From positions 1-38,742 of IMG/VR virus record IMGVR_UViG_3300036715_004470: a stretch of DNA of 38,742 nucleotides. One strand, written 5' to 3'. This document shows, piece after piece, positions 1 to 7,522 of the stretch. A program made the translations under genes and the position numbers. Under the pieces are notes generated by a model. The model had not been told where the DNA came from and searched no databases. It saw nothing but the letters and a program-made list of their open reading frames with translations. Position 1 is the stretch's first letter. Each line of letters opens with the position of its first letter. The stretch comes from a virus.

Positions 1-108
1 ACACCGGACAATATCACGGATAAAAAAATCTTGATTACGCCGGAATTTGTGAAAGAGCGCTTGACGGCGATTGCGAAGAATCAAGACCTCAGCAAATACA
101 TTCTCTAA
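1..108 (+). CDS. hslU: HslU C-terminal fragment (HslUV protease ATPase)
   Basis: The first 36 codons of the window read open to a TAA at 106-108 and end in NQDLSKYIL. This closely matches the conserved C-terminal tail of HslU (E. coli ends EDLSRFIL), the AAA+ unfoldase of the HslUV protease; that C-terminal tail is what docks into HslV. Only the end of the gene is present, since the start lies upstream of the window. ruvC begins 13 bases after the stop, so the two are probably co-transcribed. This is host chromosome, not phage. The identification rests on a short tail, but that tail is very characteristic. Confidence 0.8.
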   Translation, partial: TPDNITDKKILITPEFVKERLTAIAKNQDLSKYIL

Positions 109-121
109 AACCTCTACAACA

Positions 122-682
122 ATGCGAATTTTAGGCGTTGACCCGGGAAGCGTTGTTTGTGGCTACGGCGTAGTAGAAAAAGAAGGAAAGAACTTGACGC
201 TCATCGAATACGGTGTCATCGAGGCAAAGCGGCAGCACGACGATATGCCAATGCGCCTCAAAACCATCTACACACGGCTTCAGAAGGTGATTGAGCGTTC
301 GCTGCCCGACCAGTTGGCAATTGAGACGATTTTTTATCACAAAAGCGCCTCTTCGATTATCAAACTGGCTCATGCCCGCAGCGCTGCTATCTTGGCGGCG
401 ATTATGGTGGACATTCCGGCAGCAGAATATGCGCCGCGCTTCATCAAACGCGCCGTCACGGGCAACGGTAACGCCAGCAAAGAACAGGTGCAGTACATGG
501 TGCGGACGCTACTCAACATTGAGGAAACGCCGGACTTCTATGATGCTACTGATGCACTCGCAGTGGCAATTTGCCATTCGTATCAAATAGCCGCACTTGC
601 CGGAAAAAGCGGTAAACGCAATGCCTCATCATGGAAAGAGTTTATTGAGTTGAATCCGGAGCGCGTTAAATCGCAGAAGTAA
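122..682 (+). CDS. ruvC: Holliday junction resolvase RuvC
   Basis: RuvC cuts Holliday junctions symmetrically with RuvAB during recombination repair. The 186-residue product starts MRILGVDPGS, with the first catalytic Asp at D7, then E68 in LAIETIFYHK, and D141/D144 in YDATDALAVA, so the full DEDD acidic set is present. The GNGNASKEQV motif (residues 114-123) is also typical. The reading frame extends upstream to position 71, but that would overlap the end of hslU and add 17 residues lacking family similarity, so ATG 122 is chosen. Length is normal for the family. It is a host gene marking the left chromosomal flank. Confidence 0.95.
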   Translation: MRILGVDPGSVVCGYGVVEKEGKNLTLIEYGVIEAKRQHDDMPMRLKTIYTRLQKVIERSLPDQLAIETIFYHKSASSIIKLAHARSAAILAAIMVDIPAAEYAPRFIKRAVTGNGNASKEQVQYMVRTLLNIEETPDFYDATDALAVAICHSYQIAALAGKSGKRNASSWKEFIELNPERVKSQK

Positions 683-715
683 AAAATATTTTTTTCGGGA
701 TTTTGCGAAAAACAG

Positions 716-746
716 TTGACAAGTCCATAGAAAAGTCGTATATTTG
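716..746 (+). promoter_or_regulatory. Promoter of the tRNA-Ala/tRNA-Asp unit
   Basis: TTGACA at 716-721 is followed after 17 bases by TATATT at 739-744, a near-consensus sigma70 promoter. The same stretch reads TTG ... TATATTTG (739-746), which also fits the Bacteroidota -33/-7 consensus (TTTG, TAnnTTTG). The start would be near 752, about 50 bases before tRNA-Ala. It lies in the gap after ruvC and gives the tRNAs their own transcription unit. Confidence 0.75.
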
Positions 747-800
747 AAACTCACTTTAATAATCAATACTACTCTGCTACTCGTTTACAGTTCCTTCCGC

Positions 801-875
<75 letters not shown>

Positions 876-913
876 CGCAGTAGAGCAATTTGACGAAGTG
901 ACTGACAAAATAA

Positions 914-990
914 GGGATCGTAGCTCAGCTGGTTAGAGCGCCTGCCTGTCACGTAGGAGGTCGCGAGTTCAAGTCTCGTCGGTCCCGCCA
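914..990 (+). tRNA. tRNA-Asp (anticodon GTC), likely phage integration target
   Basis: The acceptor gggatcg (914-920) pairs with cggtccc (980-986), followed by discriminator G987 and an encoded CCA at 988-990. The anticodon stem cctgc/gtagg encloses loop ctgtcac, with anticodon GTC at 948-950. The D arm is tagctcagctggttagagc. It sits 38 bases after tRNA-Ala behind the same promoter. The prophage begins just downstream, so its 3' end probably holds the attachment core; that role is inferred. Confidence 0.95.
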
Positions 991-991
991 C

Positions 992-1027
992 AAACCCCAC
1001 AGAAAATAAGCCTTCTGCGGGGTTTTT
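992..1027 (+). terminator. Rho-independent terminator after tRNA-Asp
   Basis: AAACCCC (992-998) pairs with GGGGTTT (1019-1025). The stem extends inward past one A/C mismatch with cagaa/ttctg and is followed by a T run ending at 1027. It begins two bases after the tRNA CCA and closes the tRNA unit. If the attachment core is the tRNA end, this terminator may be carried by the phage. Confidence 0.8.
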
Positions 1028-1044
1028 CTTTCTCCGAAAGTATT

Positions 1045-1091
1045 GCTTTTGGTAGCAATAAAAAGGCTGTTTTGGTAGCATATTGGTAGCA
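1045..1091 (+). repeat. Three direct repeats TTGGTAGCA, candidate integrase arm sites beside attL
   Basis: The unit TTGGTAGCA occurs at 1049-1057, 1072-1080 and 1083-1091. A 12-base copy of the first block (gcttttggtagc, 1045-1056) recurs at 38701-38712, at the very end of the integrase gene. In the circular phage these two regions would flank the attachment core. This is the usual arrangement of arm-type integrase binding sites. The repeats are seen directly; the role is inferred. Confidence 0.45.
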
Positions 1092-1119
1092 CGTATTTTC
1101 TCCTTATCCTATTCCTCAC

Positions 1120-1233
1120 ATGGCACACAGTAAAGAGTTCGTTGACGCTGTTATAGTTAGCTCGTTAATAATTATCTCACTCCTATTGCAGATAGCAGCA
1201 AGAAAAGGCGTTTTTGACCCTAAAGAAGACTAA
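1120..1233 (+). CDS. Possible 37-residue membrane peptide
   Basis: This short frame encodes a protein with a polar start (MAHSKEFVDA), one hydrophobic segment at about residues 11-27 (VIVSSLIIISLLLQIAA) and a charged end (RKGVFDPKED). The layout fits a single-span small membrane protein. It lies between the candidate attachment-site repeats and the end of the leftward late operon, and its stop overlaps that operon's last stop codon by three bases. There is no clear ribosome binding site. Small membrane peptides at phage ends are common, but at this length the frame could be chance. Confidence 0.35.
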   Translation: MAHSKEFVDAVIVSSLIIISLLLQIAARKGVFDPKED

Positions 1234-1793
1234 GCAGCCTTTATCTTCACTTGTCCGACGTTAATCACAAAGTTCTGGTTCGTCACGCTATTGTTATGCA
1301 CCGATACGCCTATCTCTAGTTGGTCGTCAACAGATAGGCGTATTGTTTCGTTTATCGTGAGCGAAAGCGTTGCACCGTCCACAACAGGGACAACTTGCCG
1401 CGCAACCTCTACCGACACGTCATTACGCCGGAACACGTGCAAAACGTGTCTATCAAGGTTTGCATTGACAGCACATTCGATATAAACGCTTATCTGCACA
1501 TCCTTTGCGGTCGTGGCTTGGTAGCGGAACGGTAGCAACGTTACATCGGTGCTGCTTTTCAGCACTTGTGGAAAATTCAGCTTATTGAGCGGGTAGTTCA
1601 CGGGGAAAGCGCCGTTTGGTATTACCAGTGTTTGCGCGGTTTCTATGCCATAGTGCGCAAGAATTTCGTTTGCTGCGTTTCCAGTACCGCCACTTGCACC
1701 GCCACTACTTGCTGTTGTTGCCCCGCCTTTTTTGCCTATGTTGAGGTGCTTAGACGTGAGGCTATTCCGTGATATTGGTTCTGTTACTGGCAT
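1230..1793 (-). CDS. Putative virion protein, Gly-rich linker plus beta-sandwich-like domain
   Basis: I do not recognise this 187-residue protein. The first 20 residues are polar, then a Gly/Ser/Thr-rich low-complexity linker runs over about residues 20-40. From about residue 45 it is rich in alternating hydrophobic strands (for example DVQISVYIEC and ATLSLTINETIRLSVDDQLEIGVSV), which suggests a beta-sandwich such as those in fibre tips or decoration proteins. Its ATG overlaps the stop of the upstream 636-residue gene (TAATG), so the two are translationally coupled. It is the last gene of the leftward late operon. A virion attachment or tail-tip role is inferred. Confidence 0.6.
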   Translation of the reverse strand: MPVTEPISRNSLTSKHLNIGKKGGATTASSGGASGGTGNAANEILAHYGIETAQTLVIPNGAFPVNYPLNKLNFPQVLKSSTDVTLLPFRYQATTAKDVQISVYIECAVNANLDRHVLHVFRRNDVSVEVARQVVPVVDGATLSLTINETIRLSVDDQLEIGVSVHNNSVTNQNFVINVGQVKIKAA

Positions 1794-3703
1794 TATTTTA
1801 GGTCGGTTGTTGGTGAAATTACTATGTCGGCGGGGTCGGATGTAAAAAGCATCGTGCCTGTAATTATCCCCGTTTTCAGGTCAAAGGAAGATTTTAAGAG
1901 CGCTCCGTATTTCGGAAGTTTGCTTGCCATACGTGCCGAAACAATACCAGTCCAGTCTATTTCGTGCCGGAACGCTACACGGTTTGGCATCAGTTCGCCC
2001 GCAAAGCCGAAATCTACGGGCAAATCTTGTATGTGTGCTTTGAAATCAAGTGTTACGCTGTTGTATTCGGAGTAGAACGCTGTGATTGCCGCGCCTATTA
2101 CACGGGCAATGCCGTTACTTGCGTTGACTCGGTTTATGTACCCTGCGTAAATGTTTTCGCCTTTGTCTTCATCGCCTTTACCAGTGGTGAAAGTAAATGA
2201 TGGGAAATCGCTTCCTTCAAAGGGGAACGAATACCACGTATTTTTTGAAACTTCAAAGTGCATATCAGGCATAACGGCAACATAAGGCGTAGGTTCTCCA
2301 CCTGCAAAACTACCTTCTTGATAGTACAGCTTCCCTTCCTTAAACGTGTACCCCCTGAAAAATTGGTCAACAGGTTGGTCAATGTTCCCCGCTTCGTAGG
2401 CTTGGTTATGGAACGTAATGTTTGCAGACATATCTTTTTGCCCCTTCGTTTGCCCCGCGCTTTTGCTGCGTATTGGCTTTGTATTGTCCGCCGTCACCTC
2501 AGAAGCCCGAATCAGATTCTTGCCTATGCTTAACTTCGTGACCTCAATGTTTGTGGCTTTCAAAACGTGCGTAGATTTTATCTCAGTCCCGCGCCCCGCC
2601 AAACGGTACGCCTTAATCCCCGAATTTGTGTACCTACCGATTACGCCGCCTTCGTATTGGTCAAACACGAAATCAAACGCTGTTTCCGCCTCAATAAACC
2701 CGCCTGTATTCGCCAAACCGCCCGCCGTAAATGCGTCCTCTGAATCGCTTGCGGCTGAAATAAAAAACGGCGTAAGAAGTTCGTAGATACTACCTATCGC
2801 AGCACCCTTGTCTGGGTAGTCGGTTGCGTTCGGGTTTTGATAGAAAAATTTACTATACAGCAAATACGCCGCGTCCAGTTCGCCCATACCGCCAAGCAAG
2901 GTGCGCGTAATCCGATACACCAGCGTCGTTGCTTGCTCTTTTATCTTCTCAAATATGTTCACAGCGCCGTACAGCTCTATCCTTTTATCGTTATCAATCC
3001 CCTCAATTTGCGCCTCTATCCATATTTTTTTGCTATTGTACGTCCACACGTGATTATACAGTTGGTTTGTCCGAACTGTAATCACCTCACGTATTTTCGC
3101 CGCTATCGTACTTGTCGCAACCTGTTCCAACGTAAATTTCCAAATATCCGAAAACTCCACAACCAAAATTTGCTTCTCTACATCCCATTCCGTAGGTTCG
3201 GTCGAAAGCCCCTGTACAAAAACCGCCTCTAATTGCAAATCGTTTGCATCAAGAGCGGCGTTGCCTCTATCGGAATAGAGCGCTACAATGTTTGTGAGCA
3301 ATGGTACGTTATCCGCACTCTCGACTATCGTTTCGGTGTAGGCGGGAATGTCTATCGTGCCGAATCCTGTGTAAATAGTCGTTGCTTCGTGTTCAATCGT
3401 GGCAATCACGGCGGGTTCGGGTTTGATATACGGATTAAGCAAGCGGTCGTGCAAATGCTGTAATTCCGCGCTTGCTTCCATCGCTGACATATCAAATGCC
3501 ATTTTGAGCGTCGGTGCGTCAGGTAAACCGATTGGTATATGGTCAAAGCCGCACGACCATTCAAGCGGCTCTTCGGCAATGACGTTGTACGGTAACTCTA
3601 TTGTCGTAGTCGGCGCTGCGTAGCTTACGTCGGCAGTGATAATCTCTATACGCCAGCGCCGCCCGAAACGGTTAAAATCGTGTCTGAATTTGTAGTTTGC
3701 CAT
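1793..3703 (-). CDS. Putative large tail/baseplate-hub-like structural protein
   Basis: This 636-residue protein begins one base after the portal stop codon, so it belongs to the packaging/portal operon. It has no signal peptide or membrane segment and is rich in beta strands and aromatic residues throughout. The N-terminal part (FNRFGRRWRIEIITADVSY) and the C-terminal VSARMASKLPKYG ... KTGIITGTM stretch resemble the general style of siphophage distal-tail and hub proteins, but I see no diagnostic motif. At this length and position a tail-tip hub, or another head-proximal structural protein, is the best guess. Assignment is by context only. Confidence 0.5.
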   Translation of the reverse strand: MANYKFRHDFNRFGRRWRIEIITADVSYAAPTTTIELPYNVIAEEPLEWSCGFDHIPIGLPDAPTLKMAFDMSAMEASAELQHLHDRLLNPYIKPEPAVIATIEHEATTIYTGFGTIDIPAYTETIVESADNVPLLTNIVALYSDRGNAALDANDLQLEAVFVQGLSTEPTEWDVEKQILVVEFSDIWKFTLEQVATSTIAAKIREVITVRTNQLYNHVWTYNSKKIWIEAQIEGIDNDKRIELYGAVNIFEKIKEQATTLVYRITRTLLGGMGELDAAYLLYSKFFYQNPNATDYPDKGAAIGSIYELLTPFFISAASDSEDAFTAGGLANTGGFIEAETAFDFVFDQYEGGVIGRYTNSGIKAYRLAGRGTEIKSTHVLKATNIEVTKLSIGKNLIRASEVTADNTKPIRSKSAGQTKGQKDMSANITFHNQAYEAGNIDQPVDQFFRGYTFKEGKLYYQEGSFAGGEPTPYVAVMPDMHFEVSKNTWYSFPFEGSDFPSFTFTTGKGDEDKGENIYAGYINRVNASNGIARVIGAAITAFYSEYNSVTLDFKAHIQDLPVDFGFAGELMPNRVAFRHEIDWTGIVSARMASKLPKYGALLKSSFDLKTGIITGTMLFTSDPADIVISPTTDLK

Positions 3704-3704
3704 G

Positions 3705-4886
3705 TTAAATAGCGATATTCGGGGTGGTTGCGCCTATGACTTCCGTTCCCGCTTCTGGCATGGTGTACCCTATGCGATTGTACACTTCGTTTTTCGGTAG
3801 TGGTACGCCCGCCGCTAATACCTCGCGGATTACCTGTGCTTCTGACAGCACGTCATTTTCTTCGTGCCAGTTAAACGCAAACCTGTACGGAGCTTCCAAT
3901 GCGTTAATGTCGTAGTTAAGTTGGAAATCGTAGGTAAGAAGTTGCTCGTTTATGACGCTTTCCACGCGCTGCATATCTTCGTACATAATATCCGCGCTTA
4001 TCATTTTAAGCACTTGCAAAGCAGCACGAGAGCCTGTCTTCCCTAGTTCGGCGGTGTTTGCTTGTCCCAGCACGGCAATAGCTGTGTTCGCGTTCAATCT
4101 ATCAATCAAATCGTTATACGCGGCGTGACCGCCTTTGCTCACAGCCTCTATCAATTCAATGATAATACTGTCGTCAGTAGCGGCGTAATCGTTTACGCCT
4201 ACGTTTTTGATAGCATCTAAGGTCGTTTGTTTGTTGATTTCGTCTGTGGCTTCCTTCCATGTTCCCCGTAAAATCCCCTTCAAACGCTTGTTAAACTCTG
4301 CATAGCCTTTGTACTGCATATCTAGCAATACTTGTTGACGCATAAGCCCGCGCAACGTTCCGCCTACATTCCCGTCCGAATACGTGTCAATGATGTATTT
4401 TTGCGGCATGTCAAGCGGTGTGCGTACTTTTTCAGGTTCAAGGTTTACTTTCGCTATCTCAATCCCCGTTTGTGGCTGTTCTATCTGCACAGGCAAAAGC
4501 CGTGTGATTTTCGTCGGTACACTGCCCTGTGGTAGCTTCTCCCACGTCATTTCTAGCACCATAGCGCCGAAAAGCGGGGAATCAGTGTGATTGCTAACAA
4601 TACGCGCTATGGTTTTACGCAAGCGTGTTTTTGCATCAATAGCACGTTGTTCATCGGTGGCTTCATACGGCACAATGTCCCACGAAAACGAGGAAAGCGC
4701 TGTACGGCGTGTCAGTATGTGACCTCTCAGACGCGGGTTTGCTTCCACAAGCCTCATAAGGATAGCCATAAGCTCGCGTGTATCGCGGGTGTTCGGGTCG
4801 TCTATTTCCACTTTCTGTTCTGCTTTTTTGCATTGCTCAAAAGACGGGTAGAGGTTTTCTTTTAGGAATGACGGTAGATATGGCAT
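3705..4886 (-). CDS. Portal protein, Mu gp29-like (DUF935 type)
   Basis: The portal is the dodecameric ring at the capsid vertex through which DNA enters and leaves. This 393-residue protein shows the Mu gp29/DUF935 hallmark near its start: VEANPRLRGHILTRRTAL followed by FSWDIVPYEA (about residues 48-78). A later block (AIAVLGQANTAELGKTGSRAALQVLK) resembles the conserved nucleotide-like patch seen late in these portals. It is shorter than typical Mu-like portals of about 500 residues. It follows the large terminase by two bases, the usual terminase-portal order. No fused minor head domain is present; a gpF-like protein is encoded separately at 26815-27426. Confidence 0.78.
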   Translation of the reverse strand: MPYLPSFLKENLYPSFEQCKKAEQKVEIDDPNTRDTRELMAILMRLVEANPRLRGHILTRRTALSSFSWDIVPYEATDEQRAIDAKTRLRKTIARIVSNHTDSPLFGAMVLEMTWEKLPQGSVPTKITRLLPVQIEQPQTGIEIAKVNLEPEKVRTPLDMPQKYIIDTYSDGNVGGTLRGLMRQQVLLDMQYKGYAEFNKRLKGILRGTWKEATDEINKQTTLDAIKNVGVNDYAATDDSIIIELIEAVSKGGHAAYNDLIDRLNANTAIAVLGQANTAELGKTGSRAALQVLKMISADIMYEDMQRVESVINEQLLTYDFQLNYDINALEAPYRFAFNWHEENDVLSEAQVIREVLAAGVPLPKNEVYNRIGYTMPEAGTEVIGATTPNIAI

Positions 4887-4888
4887 AA

Positions 4889-6166
4889 TTACCAGTTGAT
4901 AGTGCCTAGTTCTGGCATTGTTGGAATAGTGTTTGTATAAGAGCGTTTTGCTAGAGAGCGTTCATGCAGAAACTCAAAAGAGCAAATAAGCGCGTCGGGT
5001 GCGTCGTCTGGCATTTTCGCTTTTTTGCCCGAAAAACTGAATACTTGCGCTGCAAAACGTTCACCTTCGACTGTACTTCTGAAATTGCGAGGGAATAGTA
5101 TTGCGTTGTCTGCATACGCTAACTGTGTGTTTTTTGCGAGGTCATCAACGCGATAGCGCTTGTATTCCACAACGGGGAATGGGACTTGATGAAGCCTACA
5201 CCAGTTACGCACGTTATTTGTCCACTGCGATTCCTGCGTAACGTTGCCGTCGAATCCGACAGCACGTACTTTCGCGTCTTTCATTTTCAAAACCGATTGC
5301 AAAAGGTCGTTGCTATCAGAGAAAGAGCGGCAAACCACATCTGCGATATAGAATTTACCTGTTGACGGTGAAAAGAGCAGTTTCACGATTGCCGTACTGT
5401 CACCTTGCCCGCGCTTGGATAAGTTCGGGTCGCAATAGATTACGCCCCTACAATCTTCGGGCAAAACGTCGTACTCTTGGTAATGCTCACGTCTGAATAT
5501 GAATCCCTCTACTGGTTCGCCCCATTCGCCCATAGCGTAAACGGCGTAGTATTCGGGATTTTTGTCTCTGAGTGATTCCAGAACACGCACGTAGTCAGCA
5601 TCTATAAACCGATTGTCTTTGTACGTTGTGCGCTTGACTGTGCAGGATTCAGGCGGTAAATCCACGAAACGACGCTTTAACCAGTGTTCTTTCGATATAG
5701 GGTTAAACGTCAGCATCACTTGTTTGTACGCGGGCGTTTCGCCCCTCATCCGCAAATCAAGTTGGTCAAAGTCGGCTTCCTTTACCTCGCTTGCCTCTTC
5801 AATCCACATCCAACCAATGCCAGAGATAGATTTCACGCGCTCTACATCATCAAGACCGACGCTCAATATCTCAGAACCGCTAGGTATGCACCGGATAGAC
5901 AAATCCGACTTATTGAACGTGAAATGCTCTTGCAAGCCCAAATCCGATATAACCACACGCAATAGGTGGAACGTGCTGTTTCGTATGCTGTTGAACGTTT
6001 GACGAATGACTAACCCGCGCTGCTTTTCTTCCGTGAGCGTCCGCAAAATGGCTTTCTGTGCAGCCATGACACTTTTGCCGCTACCAGCGCCGCCATACGC
6101 TACTAAGTAGCGATCTTGGTTCGTAAAGAGCGGTTTGCACCACGCATTAGCTCTCAGATTCGCCAT
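4889..6166 (-). CDS. terL: Terminase large subunit
   Basis: This is the packaging motor and headful or cos nuclease. Numbered from ATG 6166 (425 residues), the Walker A is GGAGSGKS at 25-32. A Walker B-like WMWIEEASEV carries acidic residues at 123-124. The C-terminal RNase H-like nuclease has D246 in IYCDPN, D306 in VGFDGN and D391 in DAPDAL. This is the PBSX/Terminase_3-type layout. A TTG two codons upstream (6172) is possible but less likely. The gene overlaps the end of the small subunit gene by 20 bases, implying coupled translation. Confidence 0.93.
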   Translation of the reverse strand: MANLRANAWCKPLFTNQDRYLVAYGGAGSGKSVMAAQKAILRTLTEEKQRGLVIRQTFNSIRNSTFHLLRVVISDLGLQEHFTFNKSDLSIRCIPSGSEILSVGLDDVERVKSISGIGWMWIEEASEVKEADFDQLDLRMRGETPAYKQVMLTFNPISKEHWLKRRFVDLPPESCTVKRTTYKDNRFIDADYVRVLESLRDKNPEYYAVYAMGEWGEPVEGFIFRREHYQEYDVLPEDCRGVIYCDPNLSKRGQGDSTAIVKLLFSPSTGKFYIADVVCRSFSDSNDLLQSVLKMKDAKVRAVGFDGNVTQESQWTNNVRNWCRLHQVPFPVVEYKRYRVDDLAKNTQLAYADNAILFPRNFRSTVEGERFAAQVFSFSGKKAKMPDDAPDALICSFEFLHERSLAKRSYTNTIPTMPELGTINW

Positions 6167-6539
6167 AGTCAATCACTATTTTGATGGTGTTATCGTTCTT
6201 GTTCGTGTTCTCGCTTTCGATTTTCTCTACATAGCCACGTTTCTTGCCTTTGGTGGATAGGTAGTATTTGATAGCGTTAAAGTCAGGTGGCTTGGTATAA
6301 ATGAAAACGTTGTCACCTGTTTCGCGCTCTACCGTTACGCCGTTTATCAGTTCGTGTAGTTTGCTCTCTGCGTTATCCAAGAGAGATTCGTACAGGTCTT
6401 CGATAGCCTCTGCAAACTCTGTGTTCTCTAACCAACGATAATAAGCCATTCGGGAAACTCGCACAGCCTCGCAAGCGGCTGTAATGTTGCCATGCTTGCG
6501 CCTTAAAGCGTCTAAAAAATGCGTGTGCTTATCTTCCAT
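6147..6539 (-). CDS. terS: Terminase small subunit
   Basis: The 130-residue protein has an N-terminal helix-turn-helix (HGNITAACEAVRVSRMAYYRWLEN, split here as HGNITAACEAV and VSRMAYYRWL, about residues 16-39). An acidic helical region follows (EFAEAIEDLYESLLDNAESKL), then a conserved block ending PDFNAIKYYLSTKGKKRGY. This matches small terminases that recognise phage DNA and recruit the large subunit. Its position directly upstream of and overlapping terL supports this. The C-terminus is Asn/Lys rich and probably flexible. Confidence 0.85.
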   Translation of the reverse strand: MEDKHTHFLDALRRKHGNITAACEAVRVSRMAYYRWLENTEFAEAIEDLYESLLDNAESKLHELINGVTVERETGDNVFIYTKPPDFNAIKYYLSTKGKKRGYVEKIESENTNKNDNTIKIVIDYGESES

Positions 6540-6571
6540 GACGTTACAAATGTTACAATTTCAGGTCGTTT

Positions 6572-6982
6572 TTAGAGCAACTTGTACGGAACTTCAAACG
6601 TGATGCTCGTCGCTGTGTAAATGCTGCTATCTTCGTCAAATTCGACAGGCGAATCATACATAAACGTAGTAAGTGTGCGGTCTGTACGCAATACACTCAA
6701 AACTTTTCCCGCCAAATCAACAGCGCTCTTGATGCTGTCCGCTAGGGTTTTTGCGGGCTTTACCCCTGCAAACACAATACACGTTGCGCGAAAGTGTCCG
6801 CCCGCTCCGCTTTCTGCTTTCATTATGCCAGATGGTACCAGATACACCGTGAGGAACGGCGCTCTTGCGGGCGTTTCTCTATCACCTAATTTTATAGCGC
6901 CTGCATCAATACCTAGCGTTACGGCGTTTGATTGCAATAGGGATTCAATGTAATCCCATGTCTCTGAGAATGTTCTTACCAT
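6572..6982 (-). CDS. Putative tail-terminator / head-tail joining protein
   Basis: A 136-residue protein with the alpha/beta make-up of small phage connector proteins. It opens with a helical start (SETWDYIESLLQSNAV). Strands around APFLTVYLVPSG and FRATCIVFAGVK follow, then a helix (LADSIKSAVDLAGKVLSVLR) and a final strand SITFEVPYKLL. The final pattern resembles tail-terminator or Mu gp37-like proteins. It overlaps the upstream gene by 7 bases and sits 33 bases before terS. The specific role is inferred from size, order and secondary-structure pattern. Confidence 0.55.
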   Translation of the reverse strand: MVRTFSETWDYIESLLQSNAVTLGIDAGAIKLGDRETPARAPFLTVYLVPSGIMKAESGAGGHFRATCIVFAGVKPAKTLADSIKSAVDLAGKVLSVLRTDRTLTTFMYDSPVEFDEDSSIYTATSITFEVPYKLL

Positions 6983-7341
6983 AGCTCGCTCACAACCTTT
7001 CCCGTTTCCGCCGCGCCTATGGTCGGTGGTGCATCACCGCGCTTCCAGCCTTCTAGTTCCTCAATAGCCTTGCGCCTGTTGTCTCTGGCTCTCTGTATGT
7101 GGTTCTCATTCACATTCGGCAAGGAATCTATCATTATGTCCATCACAAGCCAGTTCATAGGCTGCTTACTCCATTCGGGCGCGTCCACTACGTTAGTAGG
7201 TGGTTGTACGCCTGTAATGCGAACAACAGTCTGAGACGCGCCGCGTTCCGCTTGCTCGAATGAAGCGGGCGTTGCCTCTAACACGCTTGCTAATTGCTGC
7301 GAAGCGTACTGTTCAAACTCAGTCTTTGTGAGGAATGGCAT
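6976..7341 (-). CDS. Putative head-tail adaptor (Mu gp36-like)
   Basis: This 121-residue protein is the first gene of the leftward late operon. It opens MPFLTKTEFEQYASQQLASVLE, a helical start like that of head-completion adaptors, and has a second helical region (MNWLVMDIMIDSLPNVN) ending with RARDNRRKAIEELEGWKRGD. Such an all-helical layout, followed by a tail-terminator-like gene, is typical of the connector pair in Mu-like and HK97-like phages. No catalytic motif is visible. Transcription probably starts from the control region at 7373-7381. Confidence 0.5.
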   Translation of the reverse strand: MPFLTKTEFEQYASQQLASVLEATPASFEQAERGASQTVVRITGVQPPTNVVDAPEWSKQPMNWLVMDIMIDSLPNVNENHIQRARDNRRKAIEELEGWKRGDAPPTIGAAETGKVVSELW

Positions 7342-7372
7342 AAAAAGCAGTAAGAAAAGTGTCTGTTTATTG

Positions 7373-7381
7373 CAAAATCTA
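7373..7381 (-). promoter_or_regulatory. Candidate leftward late promoter (-7 element)
   Basis: Read on the minus strand this is TAGATTTTG, close to the Bacteroidota -7 element TAnnTTTG with one extra T. It lies 32 bases upstream of the first leftward late gene. I do not see a good -33 TTTG, which would fit an activator-dependent late promoter. Confidence 0.35.
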
Positions 7382-7416
7382 TGCGGACAAGTTAAGTATT
7401 CATCGGAAAATAAATA

Positions 7417-7448
7417 GTGCTACATATAGCACAGTGCCATTAGTGGCA
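7417..7448. promoter_or_regulatory. Two tandem dyads in the divergent late control region
   Basis: GTGCTA-CATA-TAGCAC (7417-7432) and TGCCA-TTAG-TGGCA (7435-7448) are perfect inverted repeats with centres 17 bases apart. They lie between the two divergent late operons, directly upstream of a candidate rightward -7 element. They are probably binding sites for a late regulator, or alternatively small RNA hairpins. Confidence 0.55.
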
Positions 7449-7451
7449 TAA

Positions 7452-7459
7452 TAAATTTG
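7452..7459 (+). promoter_or_regulatory. Candidate rightward late promoter (-7 element)
   Basis: TAAATTTG matches the TAnnTTTG -7 consensus exactly. The -33 region, about 20 bases upstream, is occupied by the TGCCA dyad and carries no TTTG, suggesting activation by a protein bound there. The start would be near 7466, giving a leader of about 57 bases before the scaffold gene. Confidence 0.5.
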
Positions 7460-7522
7460 CCCGTTTTCTTGTAAAATTGCTTTTCGTTTACAGCGAACTT
7501 TCTTCCACATCGGACAAAAGCA

